This document shows positions 26,628 through 35,302 of a stretch of DNA of 64,000 nt, one piece after another. Below the pieces are notes generated by a model. That model was not told the DNA's origin, ran no database searches, and saw only the letters and a program-made list of their open reading frames with translations. Position numbers and translations under genes: made by a program. The DNA lies in NCBI RefSeq assembly GCF_918698085.1, contig NZ_CAKKLP010000002.1, positions 62,001 through 126,000 of the forward strand, read 5' to 3'. Every line of letters starts with the position of its first letter. Positions within the stretch are counted from its first letter, which is position 1. The DNA is from Chryseobacterium sp. Bi04 (GTDB lineage Bacteria; Bacteroidota; Bacteroidia; Flavobacteriales; Weeksellaceae).

Positions 26628-27443
26628 TTATTTCCCATCCTGTGCTCCGAAAACTTTCTGCAAAATACTTGTAGTTCTCATTGCCGGAGTGTTTCGTATT
26701 CCACTTTCCTTCTGAGCCACCATTTTGAAAACCCCGTTGATGGTTTCCGTAGTCACATATTCGTTAAGGTCAGTAGTTACAGCCTGTCCTGTGAAGGTAT
26801 TATATTTTGAAATAAGGCTTTTCCATACTGTGTCTGCACCCACTTTTCCAAGAGATGCTTTTACTTTAGGCTGAAAAGCCGTAAATAGCTGGCTCTGAGT
26901 TTTACCTTGAAGATAATTGGTTGCAGCATTATCAGTACTCAACAAAATATTTTTAGCATCTGTAATTGTCATGGAGGTAATTGCAGTGGCAAAAATAGGG
27001 GCAGCTTCCGTTACCGCATCTTCAGCAGCTCTGTTTAATAATTTTACTCCTTCATCAGCAAGACTTCCCATTCCCAGAGAACGCAATGTAGTATCTATTT
27101 TTCTTAATTTTTCAGGCATTAAAATTTTTACAGCTTCATTCTTGAAAAAACCATCAGTTAAAGCCAGTTTCTTTACTCCATCGGTCACTCCCATGCTTAA
27201 AGCTTCTTTTAATCCTGATGAAATCTGTGAGGAAGTGAGATTTCCTAGATTGGCTGTTGAAGTAGCGGGTATCTTCGTAGAAGTAGCAGGTGTGGTTGTG
27301 GTTGCAGAACCTTTTGTTTTTACAGGAGCATTCAGATCAACACCTGTTTTATCTTTCACTGTAGATTTTAAAATATCTAAAAGCTGAGCCTGTGTAGAAA
27401 TTGAAAATAATAACCCGGCTGCTATAAAAATGTTTTTTTTCAT
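26628..27443 (-). CDS. DUF4197 family exported protein
   Basis: A 271-residue protein with a signal peptide (1-19, SISTQAQ), then a low-complexity Thr/Ala/Pro linker (about 42-65), then the alpha-helical DUF4197 domain. Diagnostic stretches are GLKEALSMGVTDGVKKLALT near residue 78, VKILMPEKLRKIDTTLRSLG near 104 and FQPKVKASLGKVGADTVWKS near 190. Family function is unknown; members are exported proteins of Gram-negative bacteria. Single gene, convergent with scoB. Confidence 0.9.
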   Translation of the reverse strand: MKKNIFIAAGLLFSISTQAQLLDILKSTVKDKTGVDLNAPVKTKGSATTTTPATSTKIPATSTANLGNLTSSQISSGLKEALSMGVTDGVKKLALTDGFFKNEAVKILMPEKLRKIDTTLRSLGMGSLADEGVKLLNRAAEDAVTEAAPIFATAITSMTITDAKNILLSTDNAATNYLQGKTQSQLFTAFQPKVKASLGKVGADTVWKSLISKYNTFTGQAVTTDLNEYVTTETINGVFKMVAQKESGIRNTPAMRTTSILQKVFGAQDGK

Positions 27444-27674
27444 CGTATTTTTTTTACAAATTTAAATGTTTAATTCCTTAATTGCTTACACTTATCAAAA
27501 AGTAAACCAGAAAAAAAAACGAATTTTTTATTTTAAATGTTTAGGTAAGTTTAAAAAAATAATGTAAAAGAATGGAAGCAAAGAATTTCAAAAACTTAAG
27601 CGCTATTTTAATAACTAAACAACTAAAGGCTTTTAGAAAAAAGTTATATTAGCTAAAACATTAATACACCTTCA

Positions 27675-29942
27675 ATGAGAAATTTTATTCTTGTGCTTTC
27701 AGCTCTTTTTTCAACTGTTTTTTACGCCCAGAAAAAGCCTAATTTAATTCCCTATCCCCAAACTGTAAACATAACAGAAGGGGAATTTATAATTCCTGAA
27801 ACATTGGTATTGAATGACAAGCTTCCAAAAGAGGAAACAGACTATTTCAAAAAACGTCTCGGTTCACTGGTTAAATTTAAATACAGCAGTAAAACAGAAG
27901 GGGCCCACCTTACCCAGGCGCTGGTTCCACAACCAAAAATTCCTGTTACTACTGAAGATGTTAGAGAAAAATATACACTTACTATTTCTCCAAAAGGAAT
28001 TTTTATCAGTTCCTATACAAAACAGGGATATTTTCTGGCGCTTCAGACATTGATTCAGCTTTTTGAAGAGCATAGAGAAGATAAAAAAATTCCAGCCTTA
28101 AGAATTGAAGATCAGCCTAAATTTGCATGGCGTGGAATGCATTTAGATGTATCAAGACATTTTTTTACTGTTGATGAAGTAAAGCAATACATTGATTATC
28201 TGGCCATGTATAAATTAAATACTTTTCATTGGCATTTAACCGATGATCAGGGATGGAGAATTGAGATTAAAAAATATCCAAAGCTTACCCAGATAGGCTC
28301 TAAACGTAAGGAATCCATGATTGGTGCTTACGCTGATAATACTTTTGACGGAAAACCTTATGGACCTTACTTTTACACCCAGGAACAAATAAAAGAGGTG
28401 GTAAAATATGCACAGGAAAGACATATAACCGTTGTTCCGGAAATAGAAATGCCGGGACATGCATTGTCTGCATTGTCAGCATATCCTGAATTGGCCTGTA
28501 CAAAGGGACCTTTTGAATCAGCAACAAAATGGGGCGTTATGGATGATGTTTTCTGTCCCAAAGATGAAACATTCACATTTTTGGAGAATGTCTTAGATGA
28601 GGTGATCCGGCTGTTTCCTTCTCAGTATATCCATATTGGGGGTGATGAGTGTCCGAAAACAAGATGGAAAGAATGTGCCCATTGCCAGGAATTGATTAAG
28701 AAAAATAATTTAAAAGATGAGCATGGCTTACAAAGCTATTTTATCCAGAGGATTGAAAAATATGTGAACAGCAAAGGCAGAAAGATCATCGGATGGGATG
28801 AGATTTTAGAAGGAGGATTAGCTCCTAATGCGGCGGTAATGAGCTGGACCGGAGTAAACGGAGGAATTGAAGCAGCAAAAGCAAAACATTTTGCAGTGAT
28901 GACACCGGGAGCATACTGTTATTTTGACCATTATCAGGGAGATCCACAATCAGAACCCAATGCTTTCGGAGGCTTTACTCCATTGGAAAAAGTGTATTCT
29001 TATAATCCGATTCCTGCAGAACTGAATGCAGAACAGGCAAAATATATATTGGGAGTTCAGGCCAATCTTTGGACAGAATATATTGATAATTTTAAGCAGG
29101 TTCAATATATGATATTCCCGAGGTTGATGGCCCTTTCAGAAGTAGGATGGGGAACATCAGATCCTAAAAATTATAAAGAATTTGAAAACAGAGTGATTAG
29201 TCAGTTCAAAGTTTTGGATAAAATGGGTGTTAATTATGCTAAAAGTATTTACAATATTACCGGAAAAATAGTTCCCGGTAATAACGGCATTACCTATGAA
29301 TTATCCACTTCACAAGATGCAAAGGGAGTAAGATATACCTTAGATGGAACAGATCCAATGATCAATTCAAAAAATTACCAGGGGCCCATTTCAATTCCTA
29401 AGTCTATGACTGTCAAATCAGCTTATTTTGAAAATGGTCAATTGAAAAGTTCAATATCTTCACAACAGTTTACTATTTCAAAAACTACGGGAAAAAAAAT
29501 AACTCTTGAAAATCAGCCGAGTGAAAATTATTCATTTGGTGGCGCTTCCACTTTGGTAGATGGGATTATAGGCAATATGAAACAGCTTGGTAAAACATGG
29601 CTGGGCTTTGATGGGAAAGATGTGGTAGCAACCATAGATTTTGGACAGAAAACAGGTTTTTCAGAAGTTTATTTTAATACCCTTGAAAATAAAGGAAGCT
29701 GGATTCATCTCGCTAAATCGGCTAAAATTTTTGTTTCCGATGATAATAAGAATTTTAAACTCATAAAAGAGATCGGAAAAGAAGAGATTCAAAATGCCAA
29801 AGGAAAAATCAAATTGAATGCAGGTTCTCAAAATGCAAAATACCTGAAGGTGATCATAGAAAATGCAGGGATTATTCCGGCAGGAAACCCCGGAGCAGAT
29901 TCCAAAGCATGGCTTTTTGTTGATGAAATTGGCGTAAATTAG
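27675..29942 (+). CDS. GH20 beta-N-acetylhexosaminidase
   Basis: A 755-residue exported glycosidase that removes terminal GlcNAc/GalNAc from glycans. Domains: signal peptide (1-19, STVFYAQ); GH20 N-terminal (GH20b) domain to about 145; the catalytic barrel from FAWRGMHLDVSRHFF near 150, with FHWHLTDDQGWRIEIKKYP at 184-202 and the catalytic Asp-Glu pair D324-E325 in HIGGDE; a chitobiase-like C-terminal module near 540-605; and an F5/8 type C (discoidin)-like carbohydrate-binding module near 615-750. There is no T9SS domain, so it is probably periplasmic. It is followed after 17 bp by a Crp regulator gene, so read-through is possible. A variant -7 element (TATATTAG) lies at 27645-27652. Confidence 0.95.
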   Translation: MRNFILVLSALFSTVFYAQKKPNLIPYPQTVNITEGEFIIPETLVLNDKLPKEETDYFKKRLGSLVKFKYSSKTEGAHLTQALVPQPKIPVTTEDVREKYTLTISPKGIFISSYTKQGYFLALQTLIQLFEEHREDKKIPALRIEDQPKFAWRGMHLDVSRHFFTVDEVKQYIDYLAMYKLNTFHWHLTDDQGWRIEIKKYPKLTQIGSKRKESMIGAYADNTFDGKPYGPYFYTQEQIKEVVKYAQERHITVVPEIEMPGHALSALSAYPELACTKGPFESATKWGVMDDVFCPKDETFTFLENVLDEVIRLFPSQYIHIGGDECPKTRWKECAHCQELIKKNNLKDEHGLQSYFIQRIEKYVNSKGRKIIGWDEILEGGLAPNAAVMSWTGVNGGIEAAKAKHFAVMTPGAYCYFDHYQGDPQSEPNAFGGFTPLEKVYSYNPIPAELNAEQAKYILGVQANLWTEYIDNFKQVQYMIFPRLMALSEVGWGTSDPKNYKEFENRVISQFKVLDKMGVNYAKSIYNITGKIVPGNNGITYELSTSQDAKGVRYTLDGTDPMINSKNYQGPISIPKSMTVKSAYFENGQLKSSISSQQFTISKTTGKKITLENQPSENYSFGGASTLVDGIIGNMKQLGKTWLGFDGKDVVATIDFGQKTGFSEVYFNTLENKGSWIHLAKSAKIFVSDDNKNFKLIKEIGKEEIQNAKGKIKLNAGSQNAKYLKVIIENAGIIPAGNPGADSKAWLFVDEIGVN

Positions 29943-29959
29943 CCAAAATTGAACTAACA

Positions 29960-30598
29960 ATGCAGGAAAGTGTACTTTCTTCAGAATTCTCATCATTACC
30001 GGATCTTGTAGAAAAGCTATACCGGTTGGGAACAACGAAAAATTACAGTGAAGGAGATATTATTTTAGACGAAAATGCTTCCATTCGCGCTATTCCTATT
30101 GTAATGAAAGGAATGATCAAAGTGATCAGGACGGAAGAAGACGGCCGGGAAATCCTGCTGTATTATATCAAATCCGGGGAAAGCTGTATTATGTCTTTCC
30201 TTGGGGGAATGCACAATGAGAAAAGTATTGTTAAAGCTGAGGTAGAGGAAGAAGCGGAGATTCTTTTCCTGCCGGTAGATCAGGCCTCTCTGTTTATTAA
30301 AGAACATCCGGAGTGGTTAGATTATATTTTCAGACTTTATCATAAACGTTTTGAAGAGCTGCTGGATATCATCAATGCGATTGCTTTTAAAAAAGTAGAT
30401 CAAAGATTACTGAATCTTCTCTGTAAGAAATCTGAAATTACTGGTTCTGAAACGATCATTACAACTCATGAACAGCTTGCCAACGAGCTGGGAACAGTCA
30501 GGGTAGTGGTATCGAGACTTCTTAAACAGCTGGAAGAAGAAGGAACAGTAAAACTGGGCAGAAACAAAATCCTTCTTCTGAAAAAAGACAATTTATAG
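29960..30598 (+). CDS. Crp/Fnr-family transcriptional regulator
   Basis: A 212-residue regulator. The cNMP-binding-like beta-barrel spans about residues 10-125 (YSEGDIILDENASIRAIPIV, RTEEDGREILLYYIKSGESC), followed by the long dimerisation helix and a C-terminal HTH with LANELGTVRVVVSRLLKQLE near 177. There is no obvious Fnr-type cysteine cluster. Close homologues in Bacteroidota are commonly linked to YeeE/YedE and persulfide-related genes, and two such genes follow here at 30957 and 31546. The role as their regulator is inferred from order and family context. Confidence 0.88.
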   Translation: MQESVLSSEFSSLPDLVEKLYRLGTTKNYSEGDIILDENASIRAIPIVMKGMIKVIRTEEDGREILLYYIKSGESCIMSFLGGMHNEKSIVKAEVEEEAEILFLPVDQASLFIKEHPEWLDYIFRLYHKRFEELLDIINAIAFKKVDQRLLNLLCKKSEITGSETIITTHEQLANELGTVRVVVSRLLKQLEEEGTVKLGRNKILLLKKDNL

Positions 30599-30631
30599 CA
30601 AAAATCCAAGTTAATAAAAAGTACTCACATT

Positions 30632-30684
30632 CCCCTCCGCTGGAGGGGTGGCGAAAATTCAAAGAATTTTTGACGGGGTGGTTA
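30632..30684. repeat. Short palindromic extragenic repeat (GGAGGGG-type)
   Basis: Two perfect 7-bp hairpins in tandem: CCCCTCC-GCT-GGAGGGG (30632-30648) and AAAATTC-AAA-GAATTTT (30654-30670), then GACGGGGTGG. From memory, this compound motif is a recurrent extragenic repeat in flavobacterial genomes. It lies in the 358-bp gap between the Crp gene and the first YeeE gene; otherwise that gap holds only AT-rich sequence and no gene. Confidence 0.75.
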
Positions 30685-30956
30685 TATCCATGAACTTTAA
30701 CGTTCACGTACTGTCCAGGCTTCCTCCTAGTAATGGCTTATCTTACTATTTGTATCTCTATTCATCTTTATGTAACAAAAGTAGCGGTATAAAAAATTAG
30801 AAAGCAGGAAATTTGTATCAGGCAAACTGAAAAAGAAGCTGTGATAAAGTAGGTTTAGATCAGGTTTTAGGTTTTTTAGAAGGTTTTAAAGCCTGGTAAA
30901 AGGTGATTTTGTGTGTCAGACTAAAGTTTTAAATAAATTAGATTAAAAAAATAAAG

Positions 30957-31520
30957 ATGTTGGAGATTATAAAAGAACCATGGCCCTGGTATATTGCAGG
31001 TCCGTTGATTGGGCTTACCGTTCCCGCTTTACTGATCATGGGAAATAAATCCTTCGGGATAAGCTCTTCGCTGAGGCATATATGTGCTGCCTGTATACCG
31101 GCCAATGTGAGCTTTTTCAAATACGACTGGAGAAAAGAGGCCTGGAATCTGTTTTTTGTACTGGGAATTTTCTTCGGAGGTTTAATTGCCGCCAATTTTT
31201 TAATGAATCCCGCAGAAATAACCGTTAATCACCATCTGAAAACAGAATTGGCCGGATATGGAATTACAGATTATAGCAACCTTGTTCCCGTACAGCTGAT
31301 GAATTTTCAAAGCTTATTTACCCTGAGAGGCTTTATCATGATGGTGGTAGGTGGGTTTTTGGTAGGATTCGGAACCAGATATGCAGGAGGATGCACCAGT
31401 GGACATGCTATTATGGGACTTTCCAATTTACAGTGGCCGTCTTTAGTCGCTACCATCTGTTTTATGATAGGTGGATTTTTAATGGCCAATCTGATTCTGC
31501 CGGTAATCCTTTCTTTATAA
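30957..31520 (+). CDS. YeeE/YedE-family half-transporter, first half
   Basis: A 187-residue membrane protein with about four hydrophobic segments. The signature GTRYAGGCTSGHAIMGLSNLQ near residue 140 contains the conserved Cys of the sulfur-relay path. Full-length YeeE takes up thiosulfate through a line of conserved cysteines. Here the fold is split over two genes, and this one forms a pair with 31546-32034, only 25 bp downstream. Transport of thiosulfate or another sulfur species is inferred from the family. A Crp regulator gene lies upstream. Confidence 0.88.
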   Translation: MLEIIKEPWPWYIAGPLIGLTVPALLIMGNKSFGISSSLRHICAACIPANVSFFKYDWRKEAWNLFFVLGIFFGGLIAANFLMNPAEITVNHHLKTELAGYGITDYSNLVPVQLMNFQSLFTLRGFIMMVVGGFLVGFGTRYAGGCTSGHAIMGLSNLQWPSLVATICFMIGGFLMANLILPVILSL

Positions 31521-31545
31521 GTCTAATTTTAGAAACAGAATTAAA

Positions 31546-32034
31546 ATGAGAAAAAAAATAGGAAAAAATAGTTATAGAGGTGATGTGAAAAATATCAATA
31601 TGAATGACAATGAATATAAATGGTATTATAACCTGAAATATCTTATAGCAGGAATAGTATTCGGAATTATTTTTGTGAAGGCCGAAGTGATCAGTTGGTT
31701 CAGAATACAGGAAATGTTTCGCCTGCAGTCTTTCCATATGTACGGAATTATTGGAAGTGCTGTTCTGGTGGGAATCATTTCAGTATGGCTGATCAAAAAA
31801 ATGAATATAAAAACAATTGACGGAGAGCCTATTACACTGTCCCCTAAAAAATTTAATAAAGGTCAGGTCTACGGAGGGGTGATTTTCGGTTTTGGATGGG
31901 CGATTACGGGGGCGTGTCCCGGGCCACTCTTTGCTCAGATAGGAACAGGGGCTGTAGCCGTATCCGTTACCCTTTTAAGTGCCATTGCAGGAACATGGGT
32001 ATATGGATATTTCAGAGATAAACTTCCACATTGA
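31546..32034 (+). CDS. YeeE/YedE (DUF6691-like) half-transporter, second half
   Basis: A 162-residue membrane protein with about four hydrophobic segments. The core shows FVKAEVISWFRIQEMFRLQS near residue 42 followed by FHMYGIIGSAVLVG, and the conserved cysteine motif GWAITGACPGPLFAQIG near 130. It is about 20 residues longer at the N-terminus than I expect for this family (MRKKIGKNSYRGDVKN...); an internal ATG at 31600 may be the true start. It is co-transcribed with 30957-31520, and together the two would make one complete YeeE-type channel. Confidence 0.87.
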   Translation: MRKKIGKNSYRGDVKNINMNDNEYKWYYNLKYLIAGIVFGIIFVKAEVISWFRIQEMFRLQSFHMYGIIGSAVLVGIISVWLIKKMNIKTIDGEPITLSPKKFNKGQVYGGVIFGFGWAITGACPGPLFAQIGTGAVAVSVTLLSAIAGTWVYGYFRDKLPH

Positions 32035-32116
32035 TGTCGAATATAGACAACGGCCAACTTTATACATCACAGTTGAAGACGTGATAATTCCTAAAGACTT
32101 GATGGGTATTGAATAA

Positions 32117-32147
32117 AAAAGACTGCTGATTCTATCAGCAGTCTTTT
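32117..32147. terminator. Bidirectional terminator between the YeeE pair and the efflux operon
   Basis: AAAAGACTGCTGAT-TCT-ATCAGCAGTCTTTT, a 14-bp perfect stem with A/T runs on both sides, between convergent genes. Confidence 0.9.
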
Positions 32148-32156
32148 GGTATAAAA

Positions 32157-33557
32157 TTATGAAAATATGAAGTTTCCTGCTCCTAAAGCCATATAGAGGT
32201 TGATCCGTTCTATCCTGTACTGAAGTTCCAGATTGATGAGATTCATTTCATTTTTAAGAAGATCCCGCTGCTTCCGAACCAGTATAAAACTATTACTTGA
32301 ACCCACTTTTATCTGTTTTTGAGTGAGCTCAATATTGTTTTTAAGTTCATCGATGGCACTTTGGTTATAAAAACGTTGTTTTTCTATAGAATGCAGGTTA
32401 GCTAAAGATGATTCTACTTCATTCAAACCATTAAGAACTGTTTTTGAATATTCTTCTACAGCTTGCTTTTGTTGGGAGTTTTTTATTTCTACATTTTTTT
32501 TAAGCTTTCCATGGTTGAATACCGGGGAAACCAGCCCGCTGCCTACTTTTAATAATGGATTGGAAAACAAAGAATTGATAGACTCAGCATTACTGCTGGC
32601 TGTTCCTAAAGAAGTATTGATGCTCAATGAAGGAAGCCTTGCCGCATTAGCCTGCTGTACCTCGTAAAAAGCTTTTTCTATTTGGAAATGGCGAGCCTGT
32701 ATATCTGACCTGCTTTCTAAAAGCTGCAATGGAAAAGATAGTGGGATATCATTCTTTAAGGGAGTAAAAGAATTTTGTGTACTTAGTTTTCCCTCCGGAT
32801 ATTTTCCTGTCAGTAATTCCAATGATCTTCTGGATTGGGTATTCGCATTTTTGATCTTTTCAAGATATCCCTGTAGTGAAATAATTTCTGCAGATATATT
32901 GGATAAATCTAATGCATTAGCTGTTCCAACCCTTTTTTGAATCATATATAGCTTTTCCAGCTCTTTTGATTTTTGAATATAAGTTTCAATTTTATACTCC
33001 TGGATATTTCCTGCAATATTTAAAAAATAAGCTTTAGCTATCATCATGGCTATAGATTGATGCAAGAGGATATTTTGGTATTTTGCAGAAAAATAATCAC
33101 TTGTACTCGCCATTTGTGAAGCTTTATTTTTGCCCCATAAATCTATTTCCCAACTTGCTTTTAACGCCAGACGCTGGATTTGCCTTTCGCTCACCAAATT
33201 ATGAGATGTATTGGCAACAGCACTGATACTGGGATAAAGATCACTTCCTGCAATTTCCATAGCCAATTCAACCTGATTAAGCTTTTCTTTAGCGATGATA
33301 ATATCTGCATTATACAGCATCCCTTCATTGATAAGTGTTTCTAATTGAGGTGTCTTTATATCTGTAATCCATTCATAGGAAAGAGATCTTGCATTTGCTT
33401 TTCTGTCAAAAATCCAATCATCCGGAATTTGAATGTGAGTAGCAATTTCACTGTTCTCCTTGAGTTGGGCCATATTTTCTTTAGTGGGCTCTTTATAGCC
33501 TATACAGGAACTTAAACTTATAGAAAGTATTCCCAATAAAATTAATTTTTTATACAT
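32157..33557 (-). CDS. TolC/NodT-family outer-membrane efflux lipoprotein
   Basis: A 466-residue outer-membrane channel subunit. Lipobox LSSC with acylated Cys at residue 18; then two OEP repeats rich in long coiled helices. Typical NodT features are LKASWEIDLWGKNKA near residue 128, LLTGKYPEG near 248, LPLSFPLQLLESRSDIQARH near 276 (the usual P..LP..LL..R.DI motif) and ARLPSLSINTSLGTAS. It is the last gene of the DUF3302-HlyD-TolC operon, one base after the HlyD stop. It would connect the periplasmic adaptor to the exterior. Confidence 0.92.
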   Translation of the reverse strand: MYKKLILLGILSISLSSCIGYKEPTKENMAQLKENSEIATHIQIPDDWIFDRKANARSLSYEWITDIKTPQLETLINEGMLYNADIIIAKEKLNQVELAMEIAGSDLYPSISAVANTSHNLVSERQIQRLALKASWEIDLWGKNKASQMASTSDYFSAKYQNILLHQSIAMMIAKAYFLNIAGNIQEYKIETYIQKSKELEKLYMIQKRVGTANALDLSNISAEIISLQGYLEKIKNANTQSRRSLELLTGKYPEGKLSTQNSFTPLKNDIPLSFPLQLLESRSDIQARHFQIEKAFYEVQQANAARLPSLSINTSLGTASSNAESINSLFSNPLLKVGSGLVSPVFNHGKLKKNVEIKNSQQKQAVEEYSKTVLNGLNEVESSLANLHSIEKQRFYNQSAIDELKNNIELTQKQIKVGSSNSFILVRKQRDLLKNEMNLINLELQYRIERINLYMALGAGNFIFS

Positions 33558-33558
33558 T

Positions 33559-34716
33559 TTAATGAAGTTTGGGAATCAGGAAGTTAATTTTACTGCTTAC
33601 ACGAACCATCACTTTTCGGATAAGGTGCAATGGTTTGATATGATCAGAATAAATGACCGCAGTTCCTCTTGCTCCTACAGTGAGTTGTTCCTGGTTTTCT
33701 TCCAGTACAAATTTTGCAATAAGCTTTCCGTCTGTTTCCGGTAATTGTCTGGCAGTATCAGGAAGTCCGGCTGTAGAACCATTTCCTCCCAGCATTCCTC
33801 CCGCATTATTCATAATCCCCTGGCTGGTTGCATCAATTACATATTCAAGTCTGGCTTTCACCACCTTTCCCGGTTCTGTTTTAAGGGCTAGCTCTACTTC
33901 ATCTCCTTTTTTCACCGTTTCCAATTCATTCTGAGCAAAAAATCCGATAATAGACTGTTGCTTTTGAATTAAAACAAATGCTGATTTAAAAGGTGCCATA
34001 ATTGCCCCTTCATTAAGCTGAACATTAGGAATGATTCCCTCTGTAGGAGCCAAAACAACCGTTTGAGATAAATTCCATTTTGCCTGCTCCAGTTTAGCCT
34101 GGATTTCAGATACAGAAGAATTTTCTCCGTTGTAGGAAGCATTGGATTTGGTTTCCAAAGACTGTTGCTGGGATTGTGCTGCACTGATACGGGATTGTAA
34201 ATCACGTGCATTGGTTACAGCTTGTTCAAGATCAAATCTATTAGCTGCTCCAGCTTCTACCAATTCCTGATATTGCCTCACTCTTTTGTTGGCAAGATCC
34301 AGCTGTGATTGTAAACCGGAAATGTTTTTCTGGGAAGCAGAGATATCAGTATTATAAGAGCTTACAGTAGCTTTCATATTACTGAGTTTGGCTTCCAAAG
34401 ATTTGATCTCCTGTAGATAAGGTTCTCTGTCAAGAACAAATAATGTATCTCCTTTCTTTACTTCCTGATTGGTTGCTACATATACTTTTTTTACCTTTCC
34501 CAGAACCTGGGTTGTTATATCTACACTTCTGTTTCCTACTTTAACATCAGAGGTAATAGGACAATAATAGTTAAGGCTTAATATTAAAGCGATGCTTCCA
34601 AAAATAGGAAGAGAATAAACAACCACCTGTGTGGTGAATGTCCAGGGAATAAGTTTAAATTTTTTGATAAGCAGCCAGCAGATTCCGGCATATATGGCGA
34701 TGAGTAATTCCAGCAT
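33559..34716 (-). CDS. HlyD-family membrane fusion (adaptor) protein, YiaV/YibH-like
   Basis: A 385-residue inner-membrane-anchored adaptor. Two hydrophobic segments at the N-terminus (about 2-16 and 28-48), a biotinyl-lipoyl-like half motif (GKVKKVYVATNQEVKKGDTL near 88), a long coiled-coil hairpin (about 115-230), the second lipoyl half (TVVLAPTEGIIPNVQLNEGA near 239) and a beta-barrel C-terminus. The DUF3302 partner 5 bp upstream matches the E. coli YiaW-YiaV pairing. No inner-membrane pump gene is present in the operon. Confidence 0.88.
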   Translation of the reverse strand: MLELLIAIYAGICWLLIKKFKLIPWTFTTQVVVYSLPIFGSIALILSLNYYCPITSDVKVGNRSVDITTQVLGKVKKVYVATNQEVKKGDTLFVLDREPYLQEIKSLEAKLSNMKATVSSYNTDISASQKNISGLQSQLDLANKRVRQYQELVEAGAANRFDLEQAVTNARDLQSRISAAQSQQQSLETKSNASYNGENSSVSEIQAKLEQAKWNLSQTVVLAPTEGIIPNVQLNEGAIMAPFKSAFVLIQKQQSIIGFFAQNELETVKKGDEVELALKTEPGKVVKARLEYVIDATSQGIMNNAGGMLGGNGSTAGLPDTARQLPETDGKLIAKFVLEENQEQLTVGARGTAVIYSDHIKPLHLIRKVMVRVSSKINFLIPKLH

Positions 34717-34721
34717 AAGTG

Positions 34722-35075
34722 TTAGTTTTCTGTCGTATTAAGTTCTTTTTCAGGTTCCGTAATGTCTGTTTCTTTTTTTTGATTACCATAATCATAGTTG
34801 GCCCAGATTAAAGCAACCGGCCATAATAGACCTCCGAAAACAAGGGAAAGGAGGCACATACTTTTTATGGCATTCAATTGAGGATGATTCTTTTTTTCTG
34901 CTACTTTTTCCGGATAGATATGAGCTTTCCAGAAAAGATAAATTCCCGCAATGGGTAGAATAAATAAAATCAGCCATGAAGCGGCATTCGCTATATTGTC
35001 TTCCATATTGCCCGTTGATGCCTGTATCAAATTACATGATAACAACAGGCAAAGAAGTAAGGATATTCTTTGCAT
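34722..35075 (-). CDS. DUF3302 (YiaW-like) small membrane protein
   Basis: A 117-residue protein with an N-terminal hydrophobic or signal segment (1-19), two further membrane segments (about 30-50 and 72-92) and the DUF3302 signature KKNHPQLNAIKSMCLLSLVF...LLWPVALIWA. It is the first gene of an operon with the HlyD adaptor (5-bp gap). The role is unknown; it may recruit or substitute for an inner-membrane pump. The acidic tail (EKELNTTEN) is cytoplasmic or periplasmic depending on topology. Confidence 0.82.
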   Translation of the reverse strand: MQRISLLLCLLLSCNLIQASTGNMEDNIANAASWLILFILPIAGIYLFWKAHIYPEKVAEKKNHPQLNAIKSMCLLSLVFGGLLWPVALIWANYDYGNQKKETDITEPEKELNTTEN

Positions 35076-35242
35076 AAAATAATTGAATAAGGTTTAGTGA
35101 AAATTAAGTGTAAAACAAGGTTGTAACCTTACCATCATGAATATCCGGCCGGCCACTTTGAATCTTTGGGAAGATTAAAGATTGTTCAATAGTATACTTT
35201 TTTTATGGGTGATATTTTTCTCATTCTGCTTACTTATTTTGT

Positions 35243-35270
35243 GTACTAGTACTTTGAGTAAACAAAAGTA
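35243..35270 (-). promoter_or_regulatory. Promoter -7 element and palindrome for the DUF3302-HlyD-TolC operon
   Basis: On the minus strand TACTTTTG (35270-35263) matches TAnnTTTG. Ten bases further on is the perfect palindrome GTACTAGTAC (35243-35252), overlapping the likely transcription start. The palindrome is a candidate operator, perhaps for the Crp-type regulator encoded just upstream; this is inference. Confidence 0.45.
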
Positions 35271-35302
35271 GGAGGAATAAAATGAGAAAAAATATTCCTA
35301 AG

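Noticed and set aside
26917..27387. 156-codon plus-strand frame opposite the DUF4197 gene
   Set aside because: Hydrophobic, valine-rich antisense of the coding strand; no family resemblance and no promoter.
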